From contig NZ_JHVK01000016.1 in assembly GCF_000620105.1 (NCBI RefSeq), forward strand, positions 1-64,000: 64,000 bases of DNA, in the 5' to 3' direction. Both the position numbers and the translations under genes were made by a program. This DNA comes from Microvirgula aerodenitrificans DSM 15089. GTDB taxonomy: Bacteria > Pseudomonadota > Gammaproteobacteria > Burkholderiales > Aquaspirillaceae. Positions 1-8,900 of this stretch are shown piece after piece (the first letter of the stretch is position 1; every line of letters begins with the position of its first letter). Below the pieces are notes generated by a model that searched no databases, was not told where the DNA came from, and saw only the letters and a program-made list of their open reading frames with translations.

Positions 1-612
1 CGCGCACTGGCGCGCTTTATGGCCAAGGAGCAACTGTTCCAGCAGATCCTGCCGATCACCGGCGTCATCGTCGAATGCGGCGTCTACAACGGCGCCGGAC
101 TCTTCACCTGGGCACAGTTGTCGAATATCCACGAACCGGTCAACTACACGCGCAAGATCGTCGGCTTCGATACCTTCGAAGGCTTCCCGAGTGTCAACGC
201 CGTGGACAACCAGGGCAGCCTGCACAGCCGGCCCGGCGACATCTGCGGCAGCCCACTGGAAGAGCTCGAACGCTCAGTCGAGAAGTACAACAGCGAGCGC
301 CACCTGGCACACATCCCGAATGTCGAACTGGTCAAAGGCGACTTCACCCAGACCGCCGCGCAATACCTAGAAGCCAATCCGCACACCATCATCTCCCTGC
401 TCTACCTCGACTTCGACCTGTACGAACCGACAAAGAAGGCACTGGAGCTGTTCCTGCCCCGGATGCCGAAAGGCGCCATCGTCGCCTTTGACGAGATCAA
501 CTGCGAGTCGTTTCCGGGCGAGACGCGGGCCCTGCAGGAGATCGTGGGGATCGGCACGCATGAGATCCGACGGTTTCCGTTCGAGCCGTGGGTGTCGTAT
601 ATGGTGCTTTGA
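1..612 (+). CDS. TylF/MycF-type O-methyltransferase (5' partial)
   Basis: The frame is open to the first base of the window and the first ATG lies only at 19, so the true start is probably upstream. The visible 200 or so residues show a class I SAM-dependent methyltransferase: the glycine-rich SAM loop VECGVYNGAG, then GFDTFEGFP, an acidic LDFDLYEPTK strand and FDEINC near the end. This spacing is typical of the TylF/MycF/NovP macrocin O-methyltransferase family, whose members methylate hydroxyls of sugars on antibiotics or surface glycans and bind a divalent metal through such acidic residues. The substrate cannot be read from this fragment; a polysaccharide or glycan gene set upstream would be the usual context. 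A strong hairpin terminator follows directly. Confidence 0.8.
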   Translation, partial: RALARFMAKEQLFQQILPITGVIVECGVYNGAGLFTWAQLSNIHEPVNYTRKIVGFDTFEGFPSVNAVDNQGSLHSRPGDICGSPLEELERSVEKYNSERHLAHIPNVELVKGDFTQTAAQYLEANPHTIISLLYLDFDLYEPTKKALELFLPRMPKGAIVAFDEINCESFPGETRALQEIVGIGTHEIRRFPFEPWVSYMVL

Positions 613-654
613 GGAAAGCAGCAGGCGAGGACAACAATAGCGGAAGCACGGCAT

Positions 655-704
655 AGCCCCCTACTGCACAGCCTCGGTGCTGTGCAGTAGGGGGCTGCCT
701 TTTA
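655..704 (+). terminator. Rho-independent terminator after the methyltransferase
   Basis: A perfect 17-bp inverted repeat (arms 655-671 and 680-696) around an 8-base loop is followed by a short T-rich stretch (CCTTTTAT). It ends the partial methyltransferase transcript and marks the left border of the accessory island. Confidence 0.85.
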
Positions 705-1125
705 TTGGCATTTTTTCTTACGGCATCATCCAGAGGTTACAGACCACGGTTGTCTGGCATGGCCGGCACGTAAAGGCTGCTACTCGGCCGAAGCGGTCTT
801 CCACCTTATCTGGCTTGAGCGTCCGTTCAGGGCCACATTCCAGCCATTTCCCTTGCGCCGTAGCCGAAGGGCAGCTTCCTGACTTGGGGAATGCTCACTT
901 TCGACCCAAAGCAGAAGTTAGAGGCACGTCCGCCAACAGTCTCAAGTTCGGCCAATGCTGACGTTAACGTTCAGTTGAAGGAGTGGCAGCTATGAAGCAG
1001 TCAGCTGCCGTCCAGCCTACTTCAAGCCTGAACGGCAGCTTTCCCGGCCGATAACCGGCAGGAACCGACCCATTGTGGTCGTTGGCTCTGCCAAGGCCAG
1101 TAGTCAGAAAGCAGACGTTCGAAAT
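705..1125. other. Non-coding stretch with degenerate repeat words
   Basis: No convincing gene is seen; the short open frames here lack a ribosome binding site and recognisable motifs. The stretch carries repeated words of the form ACTTTCG-CC-A--GCAG (897-920) and related pieces such as CCCATTGTGGTCGTT near 1070 and GAAAGCAGACGTTCG near 1107. Similar words recur at 4350-4373, so this may be decayed repetitive DNA at the island edge. Confidence 0.5.
897..920 (+). repeat. Copy 1 of a degenerate 24-bp intergenic word
   Basis: This 24-mer matches positions 4350-4373 at about 18 of 24 bases (shared core ACTTTCG-CC-A--GCAG--GT-A). Both copies lie in non-coding DNA flanking island genes. The repeat is imperfect and its nature is unknown. 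Confidence 0.4.
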
Positions 1126-2286
1126 TCAAAGCCGAACCGTATGGTAGCGCCATCGCCTTGCGTTTGGGAGGCCGAAGACCGACCCATCTGGAAAGATGCT
1201 GCACGACTCTTGCGGTGCGCTTAACTGTGCCGGTAGGTCGGCGAGCTGCTCGGCAAGAGCCAGCCCGGATGTTTTTATGGCGGATGCAATCGCCTTCAGC
1301 ACCGCCAAGTCGATTCCCACAGCAGGGCGATCATAGAAATGAAATGGATACCAGTTGTACGGTTCAGCAACGACAGCGAATTCTCGGCCCCCATGTTCGT
1401 ACACCAGAAATTCTGTTTTGACAGGTTGTGCATCAAACTCTTCTTCAACCGCTGTTCCGTACTGTCGCGTCAATCGCTCCGCAGCTTGGGATAGCCCCAT
1501 TGCGCGTAACCACGCGCCATAGTTCTCACGTATCACTTGTTCACTGCGAAACGGCACATCGGCAGCCTTACCGTCGTCGCCATTGGGATCGACAATAGAT
1601 AGTGCGGATGGGGCCCATGAGCCTTCGCGAAGACAGGAATAGACCACATACCCATTGTGGGGTGTCGGTTGTAGATAGCCCATCCACGGGTCAACTTGCT
1701 TAGTCAGCGCGTCTTTGAGAACAGATTTGATTTTAGTTGGACAGTTCTTCTCCAGAGTGAAACTGCCTTTCGACTCAATCAAAACCGTCTTGCTGCAATT
1801 TGAAAATAGAAAGTCGGCCATTTTTTCACCCTTATGCATGGCACCAGGACTTCCGGCTGAAAGCGATTGGACATGGGAACTCAAATGTGCATTGAAATTC
1901 AGACCGAGATGATGCCCATACAAGATGGCCAGACCTTGGCCAACTCGGCCTGCAAGGCTCGTCAAGGAGAAATCGTTTAGTGCTTTTGATGCACCGACCT
2001 TGAGTTGAATCGGCGACGTGCGGAAGTCAATCAGATTGTCAGCTTGAAGCAAGAAACCCAGGCCAGGCATCGTCAGATTGCGTCTGTTGAGATAATCAGC
2101 TTTGACAATCGCATGAGCCAACCCCCAGCCATTGAACGCCAAATCAGGCTGCTGTTTCGTTAGCTTGCCGAAATCCGGTGAATTGGGCAAGCGTTGTCTC
2201 CGAATGTCAGCCTCTTTCCACTCGTAGACTTCGATCGACGTTTTCCCTAGCGACCGGACAAAATTCAGAATGTCCCTCATCAACAT
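1126..2286 (-). CDS. Hypothetical protein with a PD-(D/E)XK-like motif
   Basis: A 386-residue protein I cannot place in a named family. The start at 2286 is supported by AAGGAG seven bases upstream; a second ATG lies two codons in. Residues about 156-175 read KMADFLF then VLIESKGSF, i.e. Asp158 followed by Glu171-x-Lys173, which resembles the catalytic D...ExK core of PD-(D/E)XK nucleases. No signal peptide or membrane segment is visible. It stands alone on the minus strand, beside an Mrr-type endonuclease gene on the same strand, in A+T-richer DNA than the chromosome to the right. A role in defence is inferred from this company and motif only. The nuclease reading is tentative because the rest of the fold cannot be checked by eye. 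Confidence 0.6.
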   Translation of the reverse strand: MLMRDILNFVRSLGKTSIEVYEWKEADIRRQRLPNSPDFGKLTKQQPDLAFNGWGLAHAIVKADYLNRRNLTMPGLGFLLQADNLIDFRTSPIQLKVGASKALNDFSLTSLAGRVGQGLAILYGHHLGLNFNAHLSSHVQSLSAGSPGAMHKGEKMADFLFSNCSKTVLIESKGSFTLEKNCPTKIKSVLKDALTKQVDPWMGYLQPTPHNGYVVYSCLREGSWAPSALSIVDPNGDDGKAADVPFRSEQVIRENYGAWLRAMGLSQAAERLTRQYGTAVEEEFDAQPVKTEFLVYEHGGREFAVVAEPYNWYPFHFYDRPAVGIDLAVLKAIASAIKTSGLALAEQLADLPAQLSAPQESCSIFPDGSVFGLPNARRWRYHTVRL

Positions 2287-2459
2287 TTGCGACTCCTTGA
2301 CTATTGTTGTTTTGTATTACGGCTGTGTTGGTGCTACCTGAATGAGGCACTGTGCTAGTCACGTCGATCGAAGCCGCCGCGAAGTTGACCTTGGTGATCG
2401 TCAGCTACTGGCCGAAAACAGCCTGTCGTCGATGGCGGCAGTCGACTCAAGGCGGTTAG

Positions 2460-3329
2460 TCAGCGGCGAGCAAAGCAGTCACCAACGTTGGAACTAACGG
2501 GTGCGCTTCCGCGCGCCCCGTTGAATGAATTGTTAGCTGCGGCGGCTGCTCTAACCCACTGGCGTATATCTTCGAAGTCCTTTAGATCCATAGACCACTC
2601 CGTTGTGTTCTTCGCGGTCGCGAAGCTACGTGCATCTGGGGTAAAGCGAGACGTCGTGGCCAATACAGCCTGGTTTGCGCCCTCTTGCATTTGAACACCA
2701 TAAAGTGCACGAACCAGCTCAACACTTACAGGATTATTAAGTGCGTAGCGTTTGCACTCAATTATGTATTTTGATTGAATTCCAAGGTCTGACCTGATTG
2801 CAATAATGTCTCTGCCACCGTCCCTTGTTTGTTTAGTCAATTGAACGCTAAACCCATGTAAGGAAAAGATATGCGCAATGAGCTCTTCGAATTTTCTTGG
2901 GTCAATGTCGTAAAGAATTTTCGGATTTTCTTTGGCGGCAAGGATTAAATCGGAAACTCTGGAGCATAAATTAGTGATGATCCTCTTTTCGCCAGGAAGA
3001 TAGAGTCTGGACTCTTCCTCAAACGAATAAATCTCGCCCTGGAAGTGGACGTCAATATCTGCAAAGCCCCGGATTGTTTGAGCGCCATGGGCGTGTGTTT
3101 CACTGTGGTTGGGAACGCCAACTGGATACTCTGAGGCTTCGCAACTGACCTCTATTGTATTTCGACACTTTGGTCATTGCAGCTCAATTTCGCCTACATA
3201 AAATATTTCTGCCCCCATCTGTCGCTCATCCGCGCCAACCTGATCGATATCTAGGTCGGCGGCGTCGATGGAAAATGATTTTCCACATTTGTCACATCTA
3301 CTCTCTGCGATTCTAGAGAGAGTTGTCAT
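2460..3329 (-). pseudogene. Mrr-type restriction endonuclease interrupted by one in-frame TGA
   Basis: Translation from ATG 3329 (AGGA upstream) gives 51 codons, a TGA at 3176-3174, and then an unbroken frame to the stop at 2460, 290 codons in all. The C-terminal half is a clear Mrr_cat domain: PRKFEELIAHIF, then DGGRDI and KYIIECKRY (the D...ExK catalytic core), so the nuclease itself looks intact. The N-terminal part holds CxxC at residues 12-15, and the TGA sits at codon 52 directly before PKC, i.e. at the first cysteine of a second CxxC expected for a zinc ribbon. A TGC/TGT-to-TGA nonsense change or a sequencing error is the simplest reading. Internal initiation (for example TTG at 2840) would still make the nuclease domain. 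Mrr-family enzymes cut modified DNA. Confidence 0.8.
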
Positions 3330-3663
3330 GGGAATCCTGATTCAGATAAACAGCTAATTTGGTATAGGGCGCAGATTTTCCAGATAACATTCCTGCGTAC
3401 GCCCTAACATCCCGCAGAAACAAGGCGAGGATTGGCTTGCAAACTGGCTTTTCACGACTGTGCTGAATTTTTCTACATCATTAACAGAGTCCTGAAAAAC
3501 CTCACCTTGCAGATTTCAGCTCCAGAGCATCGAATGACTGGTTTGAAGCGGCAAGCCTGACGGTTCTCTCCTGGCCGATAGTACCCCTTCAGCATCTCTT
3601 CCGGTAGCGGTCCTTCGCTGTGAGTTCAAGAATCTGACTCCGATCAACAGCAAGGAGCCAATC
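3330..3663. other. Intergenic DNA without a recognisable gene
   Basis: The stretch separates the divergent Mrr-like gene and the recombinase and should hold both promoters. No convincing -35/-10 pair, attachment-site repeat or RNA gene was found. The sequence around 3520-3620 resembles the decayed repeat-like DNA seen at 705-1125. Confidence 0.45.
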
Positions 3664-4284
3664 ATGGAAACCCGCGAACATCCGCATCGGGAAGCCTGGA
3701 ACAAAGGGAAGTTGGTTGGGCAGAAGGCCCCGCTCAAACCCAAAGACATCTGGGCGATTCGCATCCATCTCCAGAATGAGCACGCAGTACGAGGCCTCGC
3801 CATGTTTAACCTGGCGATCGATAGCAAGCTTCGGGGGTGCGACCTCGTCGGCCTGCGGGTGCGCGACGTGACGCACGGAAGCCAGTTGCTCTCACGCGTG
3901 ATGGTCGTGCAGCGGAAAACGCAGCGACCTGTGCAGTTCAAACTGACTGAGCCTACACGCACGACCGTGGCAGCCTGGATCGCGAAAGAGGGATTGAAGT
4001 CGGAAGACTTCATCTTTCCGAGCAGGTTGCGCAACTCCCCGCACGTCTCCACGAGACAGTACGCGAGGATCGTCGAACACTGGATCGTGTCGGCCGGACT
4101 GGACCCGTCCGCCTACGGTACGCACTCGATGCGGCGGACGAAAGCGACCTTGATCTACAAGCGTACAAAGAACCTGCGGGCTGTCCAGCTCCTTCTGGGG
4201 CACTCGAAGCTTGAAAGCACTGTTCGATACCTTGGCATCGAGGTGGATGACGCACTGGAGATCTCAGAGCAGACGGAGATCTAG
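3664..4284 (+). CDS. Short tyrosine recombinase / integrase
   Basis: A 206-residue tyrosine-type site-specific recombinase made almost only of the catalytic domain. The active-site set is complete by eye: Arg in SKLRGCDLVGLR, Lys in RKTQRPV, His-x-x-Arg in THSMRRTKA, His in LLGHSKLESTVRYLG, and the nucleophilic Tyr in that last motif. Start ATG 3664 follows AAGGAG. It lacks the N-terminal arm-binding and core-binding domains of full-length phage integrases. Stand-alone catalytic recombinases of this size are common on bacterial chromosomes and mobile islands. Its position between two defence-type modules suggests it belongs to the island, but no att core flanking it was found, so its substrate is unknown. 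Confidence 0.88.
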   Translation: METREHPHREAWNKGKLVGQKAPLKPKDIWAIRIHLQNEHAVRGLAMFNLAIDSKLRGCDLVGLRVRDVTHGSQLLSRVMVVQRKTQRPVQFKLTEPTRTTVAAWIAKEGLKSEDFIFPSRLRNSPHVSTRQYARIVEHWIVSAGLDPSAYGTHSMRRTKATLIYKRTKNLRAVQLLLGHSKLESTVRYLGIEVDDALEISEQTEI

Positions 4285-4349
4285 ATCGTCATGTACGGCC
4301 ACACGAGGATGCCCCGTGTGGCCGCTTTCTGGCATCATGTCGAATGCGT

Positions 4350-4373
4350 ACTTTCGGCCAAGAGCAGTCGTAA
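4350..4373 (+). repeat. Copy 2 of the degenerate 24-bp intergenic word
   Basis: Matches 897-920 at about 18 of 24 bases and lies in the 235-bp non-coding gap after the recombinase. That gap also contains TTGAGTTCGGCCAGAGCTGCCATTC-like text of the same flavour but no gene. Confidence 0.4.
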
Positions 4374-4518
4374 CAGATAGGCCGCACATGTGGCTTGAGT
4401 TCGGCCAGAGCTGCCATTCAAGAGGGCTGAGGTCAGCGGCAGCTTTGCAACATGACCGGACGAGCCAGCTCTTTGTGAAGTCATCCGCTGACAGTGCGAA
4501 ACCAGCTAACGCTTCCGA

Positions 4519-5958
4519 TTATTCACCGCGTCCGATCTTGGAAATCACCCCGCAATCATTAGGCTGATCAAACCCGGACGTCCCCTCAACATATGCCTTA
4601 ACAAGCCGCCCGATGGACGAGACGACATCTTTTTCAGCACTGATGAATCCTAGGGGGAAGCTGACGGGATAGGAGTCACGCAGCGAGACATGATAGACGA
4701 TAACCACGAACTCATCTTCAAAGTGCAGTACCTCCACACTTCCACCAAGGAAGCCCTCAATCAGCCCGCGAGCCTTATCAGTATTAGGTTCGAACTCCCT
4801 TTTCCATTGGCGTGCTGTCCTCTGATCTTCAGGGCCGGAGACGGGCAAAAAGATGGTCGGCGAATAGAGCCTTTTATCCTTCGTACTTGCCTTTTCGAGA
4901 AGCTCACTGACTCTTACTTGGAGACTGCTGCTCTTTCCCCAATACGGATCGCTAGGCGCAACCCAAAGGAAGGGAGTCTGCCCCACGTCCGCTCTGCTTT
5001 CGCGTCTCGCCTTGATGATCGGAGCCAGGTATTTTTGGACCAATTCCCAATTTGCGGACGAGTAGATTGGTCCAATAAAGGTGGATCTCTTCTTCTGACT
5101 GTTGGATTCCAGCTTCGCCAAGTCTTCAAAGAATTGCAGGCTAACCGAACTGCCCTTCGAGTCGAAGAGTTTCAACGTCTCGCCATCCCCAATCTCGATC
5201 ATGGTTTTCGCAATCTCACCAAAATTGCTGGGTCTCGCCAAGCGGTCCAGTTCTAGAGAGATTTGCTCATGCACGTAGTCTGAACTTTTCAGCTTCTCGA
5301 AATCCTCTCGCTCGACGTTTCTTCCATCCTCGTCAATCTTGAACTGAACAGGCAGTCTGATGAGCGTCCGCTTAATCTTGTTCACCAAATTCACGGTGTA
5401 AACATTCGGCGAGTCTTTTTCGTCTTGGGTCAGCGATCTGGCAAGAAAACCCTTTTGCAAGATTTCATGGAACTGACGCTGGAAATGCTTTTCCACATGC
5501 GTCTGGCTACAAGATGCGTTCTCGTCGTCGACCTTGATTGAAAGACCAGATTTCCACTTTTCCGAAAAGTTGTCCTTCCCAAGGCATGAGAAAGTTGCGA
5601 GGTCAAAAGACAAGCAAGCTGTACTGTCGCGAAGCAGTGACAAACGCGGAACCTCGCCAAGTTCCGTGAAGTAACCGCTAGATTTCTCCGTAAGGGTCAG
5701 ACGACCGTTTTCGGACAATGTCAGTTCGCCGCGTTCGACTAGGTCATCAATTGCCTCTTGAACTTCCTTGCGTGAAAAGCCGAAGAAGGTCGCGACCTGC
5801 GACATAGACATTGGTGCAAGGTGGATCAACCGAAGAACGAATTCCCGAACGAACGGCATCCCTTTTTGGGTGATGTACGAGAAACTGATGTTGAAGCGTT
5901 GCGCTGGCAACAGGAAGTCAATTTCGTGATAAATCGTAGTGTTTTCCAATGTCGTCAC
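4519..5958 (-). CDS. Winged-helix partner of the NERD-kinase-helicase
   Basis: A 479-residue soluble protein translated from GTG 5958, one base after the TAA of the upstream giant gene (TAA-g-GTG). The two are therefore almost certainly translationally coupled and act together. Residues about 50-95 (APMSMSQVATFFGFSRKEVQEAI, followed by GELTLSENGRLTLT) form a convincing winged helix-turn-helix. The rest is not recognised. The C-terminal third (about 300-450) has the alternating pattern of a PLD-like fold, with YHVSLRD near residue 430 where an HxKxxxxD motif would sit, but the catalytic residues are missing, so a PLD call is not justified. It could be a DNA-binding subunit, a substrate of the kinase, or a regulator. 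Confidence 0.7.
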   Translation of the reverse strand: MTTLENTTIYHEIDFLLPAQRFNISFSYITQKGMPFVREFVLRLIHLAPMSMSQVATFFGFSRKEVQEAIDDLVERGELTLSENGRLTLTEKSSGYFTELGEVPRLSLLRDSTACLSFDLATFSCLGKDNFSEKWKSGLSIKVDDENASCSQTHVEKHFQRQFHEILQKGFLARSLTQDEKDSPNVYTVNLVNKIKRTLIRLPVQFKIDEDGRNVEREDFEKLKSSDYVHEQISLELDRLARPSNFGEIAKTMIEIGDGETLKLFDSKGSSVSLQFFEDLAKLESNSQKKRSTFIGPIYSSANWELVQKYLAPIIKARRESRADVGQTPFLWVAPSDPYWGKSSSLQVRVSELLEKASTKDKRLYSPTIFLPVSGPEDQRTARQWKREFEPNTDKARGLIEGFLGGSVEVLHFEDEFVVIVYHVSLRDSYPVSFPLGFISAEKDVVSSIGRLVKAYVEGTSGFDQPNDCGVISKIGRGE

Positions 5959-5959
5959 C

Positions 5960-8900
5960 TTAGCGGCTCTTCTTTGCGGACATGAACTTGTAGCCGGCGT
6001 CCTCGCCCATATCGCTCATGTAGGAAACAACCTGTCCGAGAGGCTTATCCTTGTTGTGGACCTTCCACATCTCCGCATTGCCAATGATCAACAGTCGATC
6101 CATGGCTCGGGACATCGCTACGTTAATTCGATTGGGAGTACGCAGGAAGCCAGGACTCTTTTGTTTGTCGGAACGCGTCAGGCTCAAGATGATAATTTGG
6201 TTTTCCTTGCCCTGGTAGCTATCGACAGTGTCGATTTTTACCAATGCCTTGAATCCATCGCTCCAAATCCCCTGGTTGAACTTCTGCCGAATCAACCGTT
6301 TTTGTTCGGCATACATGCAGATAACACCGATCAGCGCGTCATCCTTGTCCTTGAGGTTGGAAAGGTCAGCCAGGAATTGACCACTCTCTGAAATCTGCTT
6401 GAGCAGATCGATGACCTGTTCCGCCTCGCAACGGTTGTAAATACTGACGCCACGGTCACTCTGGTGATTGGCATGTTCGCCAAGCGATGATGTATCTAGC
6501 CATGTCACGGCAGAGCGAAGCGGACTCGGAGCACCCGCATAGATGTCGGGAATTGCCCGATCTCCATTGTTCAGTTTGCCGTCGTAGAAGGTATGGGAAA
6601 CGAGATTACCGATGGGAGGAGCCATCCGATACTGAGTTAGCAGCGTAGCGCTCGCCTGCTTTCCATATTTCGAATTGAAAGCACGCGCAAAATCGCTTCG
6701 CAGCACTTCATCAAGCTCAGTGTGTTTGTCATTGATGCCGAGTCGGCGAGCCAGGGCAGACTTGTGAGCATCGGAGTACAAGGGGGGTAGTTGCAAATGG
6801 TCGCCAACCAGAAGAACGCGTTTTGCAGACTGCATTGCAATCGCCAGTTCGCTCGCGATTGAACGAGCCGCCTCATCGATGATTACGAAATCGTAGATGG
6901 TGTCGTGAACACCGATGTGTCCTTGCCCGATACCGACGCAGGTACCGGTTACCAGTTGTCTTGAGCGAGCGTAAAACTCGTCGATATTGACCCTCTCAGC
7001 CGACAGCGCATCCTGGATGTCACGGGATATACGAGCCAATGCCCGAACCCTTTTGGCTTCATTTGGACGGACGCCATACTCGGAACAGATATTTGAGAGT
7101 AGGATGGATTTCGCTTCTGAAACGGTGCTTTCCTTTGAGAGCGTAATTCCGTAGTCCGTGTGAAGTTTGGTTCGGATGCCTTCATCCAGTTCAACCGCGA
7201 TCGATTTCAGGGCTTTGATATCACCCTCATCGTCAACGTTTTCGAAGCTCTTGAGGAGAAATTCGAGATGGTCAATTTGCTTGAACAACTTCAACTCAGC
7301 CTCGACGACCTTGGAGATGAATTCGGCGTCGAGACCTAGAGCATCCGATAGTGCTGCAACGCGGTAGCGGTATTCAGCATTGAACAACTCGCGCTTTTCT
7401 GCAGTGATGGCATGGGAGTAAACGTCCTTCAGGCCATGCGAAACCGCCCCTTCACGGTTGCTGAACCTGACGACTTCAAGCGAAGTCCCCAACCTCCGGC
7501 AGTGCTTTCGTATCCGCTCTGCAGCCGTGTTGACCGCTTCGTGAGACTGGCTGACTAGCAGGATTCTTCGCACACTCAGTTTTTCAACGAGAAAGTGGAC
7601 AAATGCGGCGATGAATTCCGTCTTTCCTGTTCCAGGTGGTCCCTGCAAAAGCGACAGAGGACCGTAGTTCAGCAGCTTGGTGAAAGCCTCCCGCTGCTGC
7701 TCGTTGAGGCTAATCTTGTTCCCGTGCTGGTCTTCGCGGTCGTATCTGGCGAAGTCCTCGTCAGTAACGGAAATGTCGTACGGGGTCGCATCCTTATTGC
7801 AGGCTGGGTCGAACAAATCGAGGAGTTCAGGCAAGACCCCTTCCCGATCAAGCAGCCTTTCAAGAGCAGCTTTCCGCTTGCGGTATGAAGCCCTGTCTTG
7901 TTTGGTCCTGAAGAAGACGGTGTCGCCATCTTTAAGCCCATACGCTGAACTGCGTACCTTGTTCAGGCGGACTTCGTTCAACGCTGACTTCTTGAGGAAG
8001 ACTTCCCCTATGAATTTTTCTGCACCATCCTGATCAATGAGGAGAGCCTCGACTTCGTCCGTGCTTGCGAAAGTTCCCAAGGGGTCGACATCCGCTTCAT
8101 AAGGAAGCACCAGTTCGGATTCTGAGTCGGAAGGCTTGAATGAAGCACCATTCAGTTCGATATTCGGGCTTGACTCAATCTCCGTGGCGAGGATAGCCCG
8201 CCAAAGAGCCTGCGTCGAAATATCGACTGTAATTTCCGAATGTGCCTCCCCGATGGAGGCTTCCGCCCTCTGGAAAATATCTTTCAGTTGTTGGCTCAGT
8301 TCTGATTCATCGATTTTGGGCGGAACGATCTGGAGTATTTCGATAGAACGATGGAATGCATCATCATTGCGAAGATGCTCCGACAAGCTTGATAATTGAG
8401 TCGGTCGTCCAAGTTTGATGCGTATTGCCGTACTGATCTCGAATTGGCTTTCTTCCGTTACCCTGGAATGAACATCAGATCTGATTCGGGGGGGTAACGC
8501 TCCGACAAAACATCGCTGCTCCTTGTCGTAGAAAGCGACAAACGAGCCCCCAATGCCAGAAAAAGTCACCGAATAATCAGTCTTGCCTGTCTTCGGCGCC
8601 TCCACTTTGACATAAAGATGCCCGTTGTCCGGCAATATCGTCACCGGCTCATTAACATTGGTGAGTGTTATTTCGACGAATTGCTGTTGCTGCGCTTCGT
8701 CTGCGGTCGTCAGTGCCTTTTTAAACCGCCCCAAATCCTTGAAGCCAAATTCCAGGTCATTCAGTTCCGACTGAACTACTTCCGAAATTCTTGGATAGGA
8801 TTTTGACTCCTCGCTCCACTCCAATCCAAGCAACTCGCAAGACATACGGAGTACCGCAAAGATGTCACGCTGTTCGGATGAGCTTCCGTCGATATTCTCG

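Noticed and set aside
677..961. A 94-residue open frame after the first terminator
   Set aside because: It starts inside the terminator hairpin, has no ribosome binding site or family motif and overlaps the degenerate repeat words.
3126..3176. SECIS element for selenocysteine at the Mrr-like TGA
   Set aside because: The 50 bases after the TGA form at best a 4-bp GAGG/CCTC stem; no bulged hairpin with a GU-containing loop is seen, so selenocysteine is not supported.
5000..5500. Active PLD nuclease motif in the helicase partner protein
   Set aside because: No HxKxxxxD motif is present anywhere in the 479 residues; only the general strand pattern resembles PLD.
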